Assembly (NCBI GenBank): GCA_031362985.1
Contig: JANLTO010000017.1
Location: 1 to 64,000 of the forward strand
Source of the DNA: SHZL01 sp031362985
GTDB lineage: Bacteria; Pseudomonadota; Gammaproteobacteria; Xanthomonadales; SZUA-36
DNA: 64,000 nucleotides
Direction: 5' to 3'
Shown here: positions 43,004-55,785 of the stretch, piece after piece
How positions within the stretch are numbered: position 1 is the first letter of the stretch
How the letters are laid out: every line of letters starts with the position of its first letter
Translations under genes and position numbers: made by a program
Notes under the pieces: generated by a model
Told to the model about the DNA's origin: nothing
Seen by the model: only the letters and a program-made list of their open reading frames with translations
Database searches by the model: none

Positions 43004-45297
43004 TGTGTTCTTCCCGGGCCGGCAGGGTATTTCCCCAATAATCTGTCTTTAAGAAAGCTGAGTACGCCAAGCGCAAGGCCTACGGCGCTATAGCAGTACT
43101 GCAGCCAGATCATCGGGACGGCACGAAGCGCAAACCAGGCACCCCGCGATCGCCACAGGAATGTAAGAAACTGAGCATTGAGTAGCACGAGCACCAGCAG
43201 CAGTCCCGCTTCTGCGGCCACCACGGAATCATGCAGCAGCGGCGCAAGGAACATCAGGCCGACCGTCACCATACTCGTGATGTTGTTGGTGCGCAGATTA
43301 AGATCGCGGTGAAATATCCGGCGTTGCAGCATGATTTTCGTCCAGGGAATTGCGCGCTGGAACACATCTGCGCGCACCAGGCTGGCCAGGGTGTAACGTT
43401 TGGTGTGGGTTAGCTGGATTGCAGAGCTTAGTAAAATGCGGTGCCCCGCCTGGTGCAGGCGATAGCCCAGCTCGACGTCTTCCATTGCCCGGTAGCGCTC
43501 GTCGAATCCGCCCGCCTGGGTGAAAACTTCCCGCCTGATGGCGCCATAGCCGCCGCAGAAGGTTGCAGCTTCCCGTCCCGAAACCTGGTGGGTATAGTGG
43601 TGCAACAGGTTTTTATACTGGGATGCAAAGTTCTGCGCCGGCGTGTCGTCCTGGTAGGAACAAAAGGTGGCTGCCACATCAGGCTGCTGCGTAAACACAT
43701 GCATGATCCGGTCCAGTGTATCGGGCTCAATGAGCACATCGGCGTCGAGAAAAAACAACAGTTCCGCCTGCGCCAGTTGCACGCCACGGTTGCGCGCCGT
43801 GGCCGCACCACGATTTCGATCGAGCCGCACAAAGCGGCCACAGCGCTCCCGCGCGATTTGGTCGCTGCCATCAGTGGAGTGGTCATCAACGACTATAAGT
43901 TCGTAATCGGTCAGATGCGAGCGCTGCAGTGCGTCCAGGCATTGGCCCAGGGATCCGATCGCGTTGTACACGGGGATGATGACCGACACACGCGGCAGCG
44001 CAGATACTGCAGTGCCGGGTTCACGCAATTCCGGCTCAGCGCCAGCCGGGACTATGCGGCCGTAGGCATCCAGCAAGCCTTGCACCACCAGGTTCCAGTC
44101 ATAGCTGCTTGCCACGGTTTGCCGCGCGGTATTTACCATGCTGCGCCAGCTTTCCCGGTTGTCCAGTAAATGCAGGATCTGCCGGGCAAAATCTCCAGGC
44201 TCATCGGCAATGAACAGGTCCTTACCCTCTTTCAGTACCAGGCCCTCGCAGCCCACGCGGCTTGACACCACCGGTCGGCCCAGCGCCATGGCTTCAAGTA
44301 TTTTCAGGCGCGAGCCGCCGCCACTGCGCAGCGGTGCAATGGCCACGTGTGCGCGCTGGTAAAAGGGTGTGAGGTCATCCACCCGGTCGGTGATTTCCAC
44401 CTGCCCAGGTTGTGCCAGGTGCGCAAGAAATTTCTGCCCGCCCGAGCCAATTATGGTCAGGCGGCAGCGAGGGCGTTGACGCTGCACCAGCGGCAGTACG
44501 TCGCGGCAAAATGTCTGCATGGCATCGCGGTTGGGCAGGTAACCCATGGTACCGACGAATACCAGTTCGCCACCGCTTGTAGCATCACTGGCCGCAGCAT
44601 CTGACCAGGGTTCGGGCAGGGGCAAGAGCTGCGTGCAGTCCACTCCGTTCTGGACAATGCTGATTCGCCCCGCCAATGGTTTTGCTGCATTGACGTCAAG
44701 GTTCCGGGCAAGGTTTTCCAGCCGGGCGCGGTCCTGTGCGGATACCACGATCGAAAGGTCAAACTGTCGTGCAACCCGCGCCTCCCAACCCCGCAACGAC
44801 AGCCATTTCAGCGCGGCAGGCACTCGCCCCGCACCCGAACTCATGTCCAGCATGCTGCGGTACTGCTGCGCCCCGATGTTGTGCAATGACAGCACGCAAG
44901 CCCCACGAAAGCCGGGCGCCAGATCCGCGCGATATGGCGCCAGGAAAGAGTGCTCGATTTGCACAATATCAAAGGCCTGCTCCGCCGTAAGCTGCCTGAT
45001 GCGTCGGGCCAGTGCGGGGTAATAAAAAGGCGTGGTTGCACAAGGCCGACCAGCTGGCAGGCCGCGCACTGCCATGCCTAATGTTGCCAGCCAGCTTCGA
45101 TCAGCAACAACGCCATCGACATGCCGGCAATACGCCCGCATCGACTGCATGTGTTCTTTCTCTGCGGGAAATTCCAGCAGAGAGAGGACTGACACCTCGT
45201 GCTGCTGCGCCACGCGCGATATCAGGTTGAAATCCCGGATTCTCGCGCCACTGCATGGTGGGACCGGCAGACCGTAGGTAATGAACAGGATTTTCAC
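43000..45297 (-). CDS. Two-domain glycosyltransferase: GT4 + membrane GT2
   Basis: A 765-residue protein carrying two complete enzymes. Residues 1 to about 420 are a GT4 (MKILFITYGLPVPPCSGARIRD, IVQIEHSFLAPY, LVFVGTMGYLPNRDAM, SGGGSRLKILEAMALGRPVV) resembling the TIGR03087-type sugar transferases. From about 435, a GT2 domain begins VSVIIPVYNAIGSLGQC, with VVDDHSTDGS, FFLDADVLI, GAIRREVFTQAGGF and AMEDVELGYRL, and ends in hydrophobic helices. A 15-residue linker joins them with no sign of frameshift. The GT2 half resembles the one encoded at 21-22 kb. The GTG start lacks a clear ribosome site. Confidence 0.88.
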   Translation of the reverse strand: MKILFITYGLPVPPCSGARIRDFNLISRVAQQHEVSVLSLLEFPAEKEHMQSMRAYCRHVDGVVADRSWLATLGMAVRGLPAGRPCATTPFYYPALARRIRQLTAEQAFDIVQIEHSFLAPYRADLAPGFRGACVLSLHNIGAQQYRSMLDMSSGAGRVPAALKWLSLRGWEARVARQFDLSIVVSAQDRARLENLARNLDVNAAKPLAGRISIVQNGVDCTQLLPLPEPWSDAAASDATSGGELVFVGTMGYLPNRDAMQTFCRDVLPLVQRQRPRCRLTIIGSGGQKFLAHLAQPGQVEITDRVDDLTPFYQRAHVAIAPLRSGGGSRLKILEAMALGRPVVSSRVGCEGLVLKEGKDLFIADEPGDFARQILHLLDNRESWRSMVNTARQTVASSYDWNLVVQGLLDAYGRIVPAGAEPELREPGTAVSALPRVSVIIPVYNAIGSLGQCLDALQRSHLTDYELIVVDDHSTDGSDQIARERCGRFVRLDRNRGAATARNRGVQLAQAELLFFLDADVLIEPDTLDRIMHVFTQQPDVAATFCSYQDDTPAQNFASQYKNLLHHYTHQVSGREAATFCGGYGAIRREVFTQAGGFDERYRAMEDVELGYRLHQAGHRILLSSAIQLTHTKRYTLASLVRADVFQRAIPWTKIMLQRRIFHRDLNLRTNNITSMVTVGLMFLAPLLHDSVVAAEAGLLLVLVLLNAQFLTFLWRSRGAWFALRAVPMIWLQYCYSAVGLALGVLSFLKDRLLGKYPAGPGRTQ

Positions 45298-45339
45298 TGG
45301 AAAGCAGAGACTGACGCGGCTGGATGCGGGTCCTTGCGT

Positions 45340-46140
45340 TCAGGCATCACGATGGAGGACCTCAAAATTTGGCATTCCGTGGCAGCGGTAACCCATCTCA
45401 TGCGCCATGATGCCAAGGCCTTCGGTTTCGATCTCTCCGCGATAGTCACCACGCCAGGCGCGCAGGAAATCGAAACGGGAGTGGCACTGGTTATCCTGTC
45501 GCACACGGGCAATCGGGCGGCCGAGAAAAAAAGTGGGGAAAATCAAGCCCTCGCGATGGATGTCAGCGCGCACCAGCAGCACCGTGCCACCCACCGTGTC
45601 GAGCTCCACCAGGTCACCTTCCTGGCGCATGCCATCCATGTGCAGCCTGCCATGATCGCGCCAGGCATTGCAGTCGAACGTGGGCCCACCATATTCCTTC
45701 ACGCAGTGTGGCTGAACTATGTCCTTGCCGGTTGCGAGCACGCGCTGAATCAGGTCTGGCGGGTATTCAATGATGTCGACGTCGAGCCACAACACCCAAT
45801 CATGTTCCTGTAAGGCGTTAAACAACAGGAAATTTCGACTCTTGGCCAGCACGCAGCGACGGTTTTTCTGTATGCTTCGGTCCCAGCGCTTCTTGCCCGT
45901 TGGAAGCTGGAAGTCAAAATCCCTTTTCCATATACGCGCAGAGGCAAAATGGCCGGCACACGCATGCAATTCAGCCTGAAATTTTTCAAACGTGCCGTCG
46001 GTGCTGTCACTTTCCAGCAATCCCACGGACAAGAGCTCGCGCGGGTAGTCCAGGCTGCGCAAACCCGCAAAATAGCTCTTCAGGCACGTGCTGGCGTTTT
46101 TTACCGGGGTGAGGATAAGAATTTTCGCTTGAGCAACCAT
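45340..46140 (-). CDS. Anp1-like (GT62-type) glycosyltransferase
   Basis: A 266-residue protein that resembles the fungal Anp1/Van1/Mnn9 mannosyltransferase family: ILILTPVKNASTCLKSYFAGL, SVGLLESDSTDGTFEKF, LAKSRNFLLFNALQEHDWVLWLDVDIIEYPPDLIQ (with the D-x-D motif), VELDTVGGTVLLVRADIHREG and IETEGLGIMAHEMGY. In yeast the family extends alpha-1,6-mannan. No signal anchor is present, so it should be cytosolic. ATG 46140 is taken; TTG 46146 is possible. It lies 42 bases upstream of the GT4-GT2 gene in the same direction. Confidence 0.8.
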   Translation of the reverse strand: MVAQAKILILTPVKNASTCLKSYFAGLRSLDYPRELLSVGLLESDSTDGTFEKFQAELHACAGHFASARIWKRDFDFQLPTGKKRWDRSIQKNRRCVLAKSRNFLLFNALQEHDWVLWLDVDIIEYPPDLIQRVLATGKDIVQPHCVKEYGGPTFDCNAWRDHGRLHMDGMRQEGDLVELDTVGGTVLLVRADIHREGLIFPTFFLGRPIARVRQDNQCHSRFDFLRAWRGDYRGEIETEGLGIMAHEMGYRCHGMPNFEVLHRDA

Positions 46141-46316
46141 TGGCAAGGTCGGATGTGCCGGCCTGTCTCCACTTGATGAGGCATGCGTTCATGATACTCA
46201 AGTCAAAAATCCATTGCGAGAAAGCGCTTCCGGCAATCAGCGCGACCGGTACTTGCACGCCGGATCATTTAACGTAATGCTCAAGCCCATGATGGCTGGT
46301 ACGAGGAGGGCGCCGG

Positions 46317-47819
46317 GTGCCTGACCTGTCACAGAAGCAACCGAGGGTGATTTGCATTGGCGCGGGTCCAGCCGGACTGACCGCAGCCTATCGCCTGACT
46401 GCGGCCAGGGCAAATGTCACAGTGCTGGAGCGCGACCCGGTGCATGTGGGCGGAATATCCCGCACGGAGAAGTACAAAGGATTCCGCTTCGACGTCGGTG
46501 GACACCGGTTTTTTTCCCGCTCTAAGGAAATTGAGGCGCTGTGGGACGAGATCCTCGGCGACCAGCTGATCAACCGTCCGCGCAAATCACGCATTTTCTA
46601 CAAGGGCAAGCTGTTCGACTATCCCCTGCGCGCCCTGGACGCCTTGACCAAGCTGGGCTTTTTTGAATCCGCCTGGTGTATGGTTTCTTATTTCAAAGCG
46701 CGGCTGGTTCCCATGCGCAATCCGCAAACTTTCGAAGACTGGGTCACCAACCAGTTCGGGCGACGTTTATTCAGCATTTTTTTTGAGTCGTATACCGAAA
46801 AAGTCTGGGGTATGAAATGCAAGGAAATCTCCGCAGATTGGGCGGCACAGAGAATCAAGGGCCTGTCTCTGGGAGGCGCAGTGAAAAACGCACTGATTCC
46901 TTCCTGGCTACAGCGCGCAAGTAAAAAGCCCAAAACCCTGGTCGAGCAATTTCGCTACCCGCGACTTGGCCCAGGCCAAATGTGGGAGGCCTGTGCAGAA
47001 AAAGTGAGCCAGAGGGGTGGGGAAGTGTTGCTGGGAATGGAAGTACACCGCCTGGTGCGCAATCCCGTGAGTGGCGAATGGACCGTTTTCGCCTTGGACC
47101 CGGAGGGCGGACGGCACGAATTTCACGCCGATCACGTCATTTCGTCCGCAGCGATTTCGGATCTGGCGGAATACCTCGAACCCCGCTTGCCTGAGCCGGT
47201 GCTCGCGGCCGCCCGGGCCTTGCACTACCGCGACTTTATTACCGTGGCGCTGATCGTCAAAGACGTGGATTGCTTCGACGACAACTGGATCTACATTCAC
47301 GATTCAATGGTTAAAGTAGGCCGCATTCAGAACTTCAAGTCGTGGTCTCCCCACCTGGTGCCGGATCCGGACCTGAACTGCCTGGGCCTGGAGTATTTCT
47401 GCTTCAAGGGAGACGGCCTGTGGGATGCGAAGGATGAAGACCTGGTGCGGCTGGCGGATGAAGAGCTGATCCAGTTGGGACTGGTGACCCCGGGACATGT
47501 CATGGATGGCACGGTGATTCGCCAACCCAAGGCCTACCCGGTGTACGACGATAGCTATGAAGAGCGGGTTGCGCTTTTTCGCAGTTGGTTGGATAAGCAC
47601 ATGCCGGAATTGCACCTTGTCGGACGCAACGGCATGCACAAGTACAACAACCAGGACCACGCCATGATGACCGCATTGCTCACAGCGGAAAATATCCTCG
47701 CCGGACAGAAACTCTGGGATGTCTGGCGGGTAAACCAGGACGCCGAATACCACGAGATGGGAGAGGACCGGACGCTGGCATTCAGTGAGCGGCGGGTGCC
47801 TCGCTCAATTTCCGATTGA
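46317..47819 (+). CDS. FAD-dependent oxidoreductase (UDP-galactopyranose-mutase/protoporphyrinogen-oxidase-like)
   Basis: A 500-residue flavoprotein. The N-terminal dinucleotide fold reads VICIGAGPAGLTAAYRL, followed by VLERDPVHVGGISRTEKYKGFRFDVGGHRFFS, typical of the NAD_binding_8/amino-oxidase group. The C-terminal signature is VGRNGMHKYNNQDHAMMTALLTAENIL. Close relatives recur in polysaccharide loci and are thought to act on nucleotide- or lipid-linked sugars, but the reaction is unproven. GAGGAGGG supports the GTG start at 46317. Its last 38 bases overlap the end of the convergent TMTC-like gene. Confidence 0.85.
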   Translation: MPDLSQKQPRVICIGAGPAGLTAAYRLTAARANVTVLERDPVHVGGISRTEKYKGFRFDVGGHRFFSRSKEIEALWDEILGDQLINRPRKSRIFYKGKLFDYPLRALDALTKLGFFESAWCMVSYFKARLVPMRNPQTFEDWVTNQFGRRLFSIFFESYTEKVWGMKCKEISADWAAQRIKGLSLGGAVKNALIPSWLQRASKKPKTLVEQFRYPRLGPGQMWEACAEKVSQRGGEVLLGMEVHRLVRNPVSGEWTVFALDPEGGRHEFHADHVISSAAISDLAEYLEPRLPEPVLAAARALHYRDFITVALIVKDVDCFDDNWIYIHDSMVKVGRIQNFKSWSPHLVPDPDLNCLGLEYFCFKGDGLWDAKDEDLVRLADEELIQLGLVTPGHVMDGTVIRQPKAYPVYDDSYEERVALFRSWLDKHMPELHLVGRNGMHKYNNQDHAMMTALLTAENILAGQKLWDVWRVNQDAEYHEMGEDRTLAFSERRVPRSISD

Positions 47820-49653
47820 GCGCTTCCAACTCCTCGCGCGACTCGGCATGCTGCGGTTGCAACTCCAGGGCTTCCATTAGCAATGTCCGGGCGGCGAGCA
47901 GGCTGCTGCGTTCCGTGGGATGCATCTGGATCAGAGCCACTGCCTCGAAGTACTTTCTGAGAAAGGTTTTTGCTTCCCCCTTGATGGCCAGCCCCACTTG
48001 CTCCTCGGCTTCAATTCTGCGGCCGAGGTGAAGGTACATCATGGCTAGGTTAAAGTGCGCGAAGGATGTCGCGAGCGGTCTGCGCCCGACAGACAGAAAG
48101 GCCCGCTCGGCATCCTTGTAGCGGCCAACCTGTCCATAAGCCGATCCGCAGTGAGTGCCCAGGTCATTCAAAGAACCATCGCGTTGCAGATGTGCATCAC
48201 ACAACTCCACGGCGCGGGCGTTATTTTTTTCCCGCAGTTGGGCGGCCAGCAGGGTGTTAAGAATAGGGCTTTTATTGCGCAACTTTTGGTAATCGGTTTC
48301 AAACAACAGAATGTCGCTGGCCCAATCGGCGTTGCGCGACCAGGTCAGTGGCATCAGGACAGCGCAGATGATCAGGGTGGCGATCACGGCGGCATTCAGG
48401 CTGAACTTCCGTGCAAACAGCCAGAGACCAAATGCCAGCATGATGGCAAAACCGACCGATGGCAGATAAAGAATGCGGTCCGCCAGGCCCGGGTAGCTGC
48501 CCGATTCGCCCATTAAGCCGCTCGACGGCAGAATTGCAATGTAGAAAAAAGCCAGGCCGATCAGGAATAAAGGCCGCTTGCGCACATACGCCACAACTGC
48601 GCCAACCAGCACGGCCAGTTGGGCTGCAAGCGCCAACCGGGTGTTTATTCCCGGGGCATCGTAATAAATCTGCAGCGGGTGCGGCCACAATTGAATCTTT
48701 AATCCTTCGAACCACATACCAATCGCCGGCTGCACCCGAGCCGGGTTGAAGCCCAAGCCGTGCTGCAAAGACGAGAAAACCTGGCCCGCTGCACCGGGGG
48801 GCTGTAACCCGGGCTCCGCGCCGGAACCTTGCACCACTGCGGTTGCCAGGGCATGCGAACGCAGGACCAGGTAAATGCCCAACGGCAGTAGCAGGCTGAG
48901 CACCGGAGCGCAGGCCCGCAGCCGTTGCTGCCAGGAATCGGAGCGGGTCAACCACAATACGGCTACTGCCAGCAGGGGGAGCGCAGCGCTGCTTTCACGG
49001 CAAAACAGCACCAGCACATAGACCATGTTTAGTCCCAACCACGCTTTTCCCGGTTGCTTTTGCCGGCAATCGAGGAACCACTTCAAGCCACCAACCACCC
49101 CTATGGTGACAAGGATTTCGGACCCGTTAAAAACCGAATTCACCACTTCGGCATGGATGGGGTGAACGCCAAACAGCAAGGCTACCAGAAGCGCCAACGC
49201 CCTGGATTCGCTCCGCTCATGTCCGCAAAGCTCCAACAACTGCCTGAGGAAACCATAAACAAGCAGGGTTGCAAGCACGTGCAAGACAATGTTAACGAGG
49301 TGATATCCTGCCATCCATTCGCCAAACAACTGTGACTCCGCAGCGATGAAGAGCAGCAGCAGTGGACGATAGAGTTTGGAATCGGTGCCACTGGCAGCCC
49401 AGAGATCTTCGCTAAAAAAGCGCAGCACGTCAGCTATGCTCAATCCGGAGAATCGGCTGCTGTCTACAAAAACCCGGTCATCGAAGGTGATGTTGTCGGG
49501 CCAGGCATTGGCATAGGCAAGCAGGGTGAACAGCACGAGCACCAGGCAGGCGATGCCATTACTCACCCCTGCCCGGTTGATGGGCCGCAGGCCAGGAGTA
49601 GTAATTTTATTGGGAGATGAGCGCTGTGCGCGGGGGTGCTTTCGTTGGGCCAT
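47782..49653 (-). CDS. TMTC-like multi-pass membrane protein with TPR tail
   Basis: A 623-residue protein with about ten hydrophobic helices (about 33-455) and a C-terminal TPR-like region (about 465-620). The first luminal/periplasmic loop has NAWPDNITFDDRVFVDS. YRPLLLLFIAAESQLFGEWMAGYHLVNIVLH and VALLFGVHPIHAEVVNSVFNGSEIL are the classic segments shared with O-mannosyltransferase-like TMTC proteins (DUF1736). Helix-bundle enzymes of this kind use polyprenyl-phosphate sugars to glycosylate proteins or glycans; here the role is inferred. No ribosome site is clear before ATG 49653. Confidence 0.85.
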   Translation of the reverse strand: MAQRKHPRAQRSSPNKITTPGLRPINRAGVSNGIACLVLVLFTLLAYANAWPDNITFDDRVFVDSSRFSGLSIADVLRFFSEDLWAASGTDSKLYRPLLLLFIAAESQLFGEWMAGYHLVNIVLHVLATLLVYGFLRQLLELCGHERSESRALALLVALLFGVHPIHAEVVNSVFNGSEILVTIGVVGGLKWFLDCRQKQPGKAWLGLNMVYVLVLFCRESSAALPLLAVAVLWLTRSDSWQQRLRACAPVLSLLLPLGIYLVLRSHALATAVVQGSGAEPGLQPPGAAGQVFSSLQHGLGFNPARVQPAIGMWFEGLKIQLWPHPLQIYYDAPGINTRLALAAQLAVLVGAVVAYVRKRPLFLIGLAFFYIAILPSSGLMGESGSYPGLADRILYLPSVGFAIMLAFGLWLFARKFSLNAAVIATLIICAVLMPLTWSRNADWASDILLFETDYQKLRNKSPILNTLLAAQLREKNNARAVELCDAHLQRDGSLNDLGTHCGSAYGQVGRYKDAERAFLSVGRRPLATSFAHFNLAMMYLHLGRRIEAEEQVGLAIKGEAKTFLRKYFEAVALIQMHPTERSSLLAARTLLMEALELQPQHAESREELEALNRKLSEAPAAH

Positions 49654-49805
49654 GGCTTGAGTCTACGAACCTCGCAGGGGCACTTCAAGGAACTTTGTAC
49701 CACCTGCGCCGGCCCGGGTCAGAAATCACCCAAATGCGAGCAGGAAAGTGTCTGCTGTGTAATACTTTTGTCGTAATCATGGTCATTTGTGGATAATATT
49801 GCTCA

Positions 49806-49833
49806 GGCAATCTCTGAATAAATCAGAGTTTCC
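49806..49833. repeat. Solo 28-bp palindrome flanked by CTCAG
   Basis: A copy of the GGAAACTCTGAATAAATCAGAGTTTCC family, with its left end altered to GGCAATCTCTGA. Identical CTCAG pentamers flank it (49802-49806, 49833-49837), consistent with a short target duplication. It lies 31 bases before the MarR-like gene. Confidence 0.8.
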
Positions 49834-49863
49834 TCAGGTTTCATTCGCTGACAGGAGAGGGTT

Positions 49864-50256
49864 GTGAGTTCGGATATCGCCAGAAAAAGCGCCACAGAGC
49901 TCATGACGGAGCGAGCCATGACCGGGCTGTTCAGCCGCGCCTTTTCCCAGCCCCTTAAGCTTCTGGGGCAAAGTGAGGCGTCTCTTTCCAGCTACGCTGT
50001 CTTTTGGTGCGTGGCCTATCATGCCGGAAGCACGCAGGTGGAAGTTGCTGATCTTACAGGGCTTTCCGCCAAAACCGTTTCCCGGGTAATTTCCCTCTTG
50101 GGAGAAACCGGGCAGGGTCGCGGCTGGATAAGACAGGAATCCGACCCGGCCGATCGGCGGGTGCGCCGCCTGCACCTGAGCCGCAAGGGCGAAAAAATTC
50201 ACGCCAGGCTGCTGGCTGACCTGGGAACATTTGCTGGCGAGATACCCGCCGGCTAA
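49864..50256 (+). CDS. MarR-like winged-helix regulator
   Basis: A 130-residue DNA-binding protein. After an N-terminal helix the recognition region reads VEVADLTGLSAKTVSRVISLLGE, then the wing IRQESDPADRRVRRLHLSRKGEKI, which matches the MarR D-x-R-D-x-R pattern. The GTG start follows a GACAGGAGAGGG ribosome region. Its target is unknown; a small membrane protein gene lies 100 bases downstream on the same strand. The upstream gap holds a 28-bp palindrome. Confidence 0.82.
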   Translation: MSSDIARKSATELMTERAMTGLFSRAFSQPLKLLGQSEASLSSYAVFWCVAYHAGSTQVEVADLTGLSAKTVSRVISLLGETGQGRGWIRQESDPADRRVRRLHLSRKGEKIHARLLADLGTFAGEIPAG

Positions 50257-50365
50257 AGCATCTCTTTAAGTCAACATCTTGTCTGCCCGGGACAAGTGCG
50301 CATTACCCCCAGCCCGTATTGTTCTCCCTGCTTTTGCCGGGACGGACATGCCGCGGGTGAACACC

Positions 50366-50692
50366 ATGATGAAACTCAAGCTCAAGAACCCGTGGCGCGA
50401 CAGCCTGATGATTGCAACCGGGCTGAGCGCACTGGTTTTTACTTCTTCCCAGTTGTGGCAGGCAGGGCTGGCAGAATGGAGTTTTGCGCTGCTGTTTGCC
50501 ACAGCCTGGTCACTGATCAGCCTGTTCCTGGCAAACGACGGGTTCAACGAGGAATCGGGCGTAATCCTGGCCCACCTGCTCGACGACAATGTTGATCACC
50601 TGCACGAGCGCATCCACCGGTTGGAGCAGGAGTTGGCCAGCCGCAACGACAGCGGCTCTTTCCGCGCAAAACAGGCCACTAGTAGCCTCTAA
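50366..50692 (+). CDS. Small two-helix membrane protein, unknown
   Basis: About 108 residues. Two hydrophobic helices (SLMIATGLSALVFTSSQLW and WSFALLFATAWSLISLFLA) are followed by a charged tail containing HLLDDNVDHLHERIHRLEQELASR, likely a short coiled coil. I do not recognise a family. ATG 50366 was taken because GGGTGA lies just upstream; ATG 50348 would add six residues. It could be cotranscribed with the MarR-like regulator. Confidence 0.6.
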   Translation: MMKLKLKNPWRDSLMIATGLSALVFTSSQLWQAGLAEWSFALLFATAWSLISLFLANDGFNEESGVILAHLLDDNVDHLHERIHRLEQELASRNDSGSFRAKQATSSL

Positions 50693-50800
50693 CAACCAAA
50701 ACGGCCCCCGGGAAAAGCGGGGGATGGACAGGGCCACCTCCCTCGTTCCGAACATCGCCAATTCCACCACCACGCATGGTTTTTCCGCCCGACCACATCC

Positions 50801-50832
50801 TTGGAAGCTCATGGCCTTGGAAGCTCATGGCC
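50801..50832. repeat. Perfect 16-bp tandem duplication
   Basis: TTGGAAGCTCATGGCC occurs twice in a row in the non-coding region before gltB. Confidence 0.9.
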
Positions 50833-50981
50833 ATCCCGGATCGGGTTGCGTGTTCCTGGGGTTGAAAAGCGCCTTCCGGGCCCATTCCCCGGGGGCCCTA
50901 AAAACGTCGCGATGGCATCAGGCCGGTAATTAAAAACGCATTAGAGTGCGCTCATCCTGAGCTGATGGTCCATCCCTGGCC

Positions 50982-51010
50982 TGGACCGCATCTTCCCGCA
51001 GCGGTCCAGT
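50982..51010. promoter_or_regulatory. Strong hairpin upstream of gltB
   Basis: CTGGACCGC pairs perfectly with GCGGTCCAG across an 11-base loop. No T run follows, so a simple intrinsic terminator is unlikely. It could be a protein-binding site or part of an RNA leader. Confidence 0.4.
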
Positions 51011-51178
51011 CCGAATGTCACCGTACCGAGATTATTTCGGCATGTCAACGCATCCCTGGCGCGCTGGCCTGTTGCGCTGACCTTTCGGGATAGAAACCCG
51101 ATCTGGGCTTTTATAACTTTTTAGAATCTATTCATTCAAAATATTAACTTCCACAATGATGGCCCGTGAACTAAATTA

Positions 51179-51206
51179 GGGAAGCTCTGATTTATTCAGA
51201 GTTTCC
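51179..51206. repeat. Solo 28-bp palindrome upstream of gltB
   Basis: GGGAAGCTCTGA and TCAGAGTTTCC arms around TTTAT, in the orientation opposite to the copies at 35361 and 49806. It lies 58 bases before the gltB start codon. Confidence 0.8.
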
Positions 51207-51264
51207 TTGGCTGCCGGTGATTAAACCTTTGGAGTAACGCACGCCATCACGGAGTACCGTACTG

Positions 51265-55753
<4,489 letters not shown>

Positions 55754-55764
<11 letters not shown>

Positions 55765-55785
55765 GTCCATGAAGGCCTGAATCCA
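55754..55785. repeat. 16-bp tandem duplication at the gltB-gltD junction
   Basis: TGAAGGCCTGAGTCCA is followed at once by TGAAGGCCTGAATCCA. The first copy covers the gltB stop codon; the second leads into the gltD ATG. Confidence 0.85.

Larger units (their letters stand above)
50693..51264. other. 572-bp intergenic region upstream of gltB
   Basis: No convincing gene is seen. The stretch holds a CCCCCG/CGGGGG hairpin (50705-50723), a perfect 16-bp tandem duplication (50801-50832), a perfect 9-bp-stem hairpin (50982-51010), a TCGGG/CCCGA hairpin near 51085, an AT-rich block (about 51105-51150) that may hold the gltB promoter, and a 28-bp palindrome (51179-51206). The spacing suggests a long leader or several regulatory sites. 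Confidence 0.6.

Noticed and set aside
50589..50933. Plus-strand frame of 114 codons across the region before gltB
   Set aside because: Begins inside the small membrane protein gene in another frame and translates the tandem duplication; no protein-like features.
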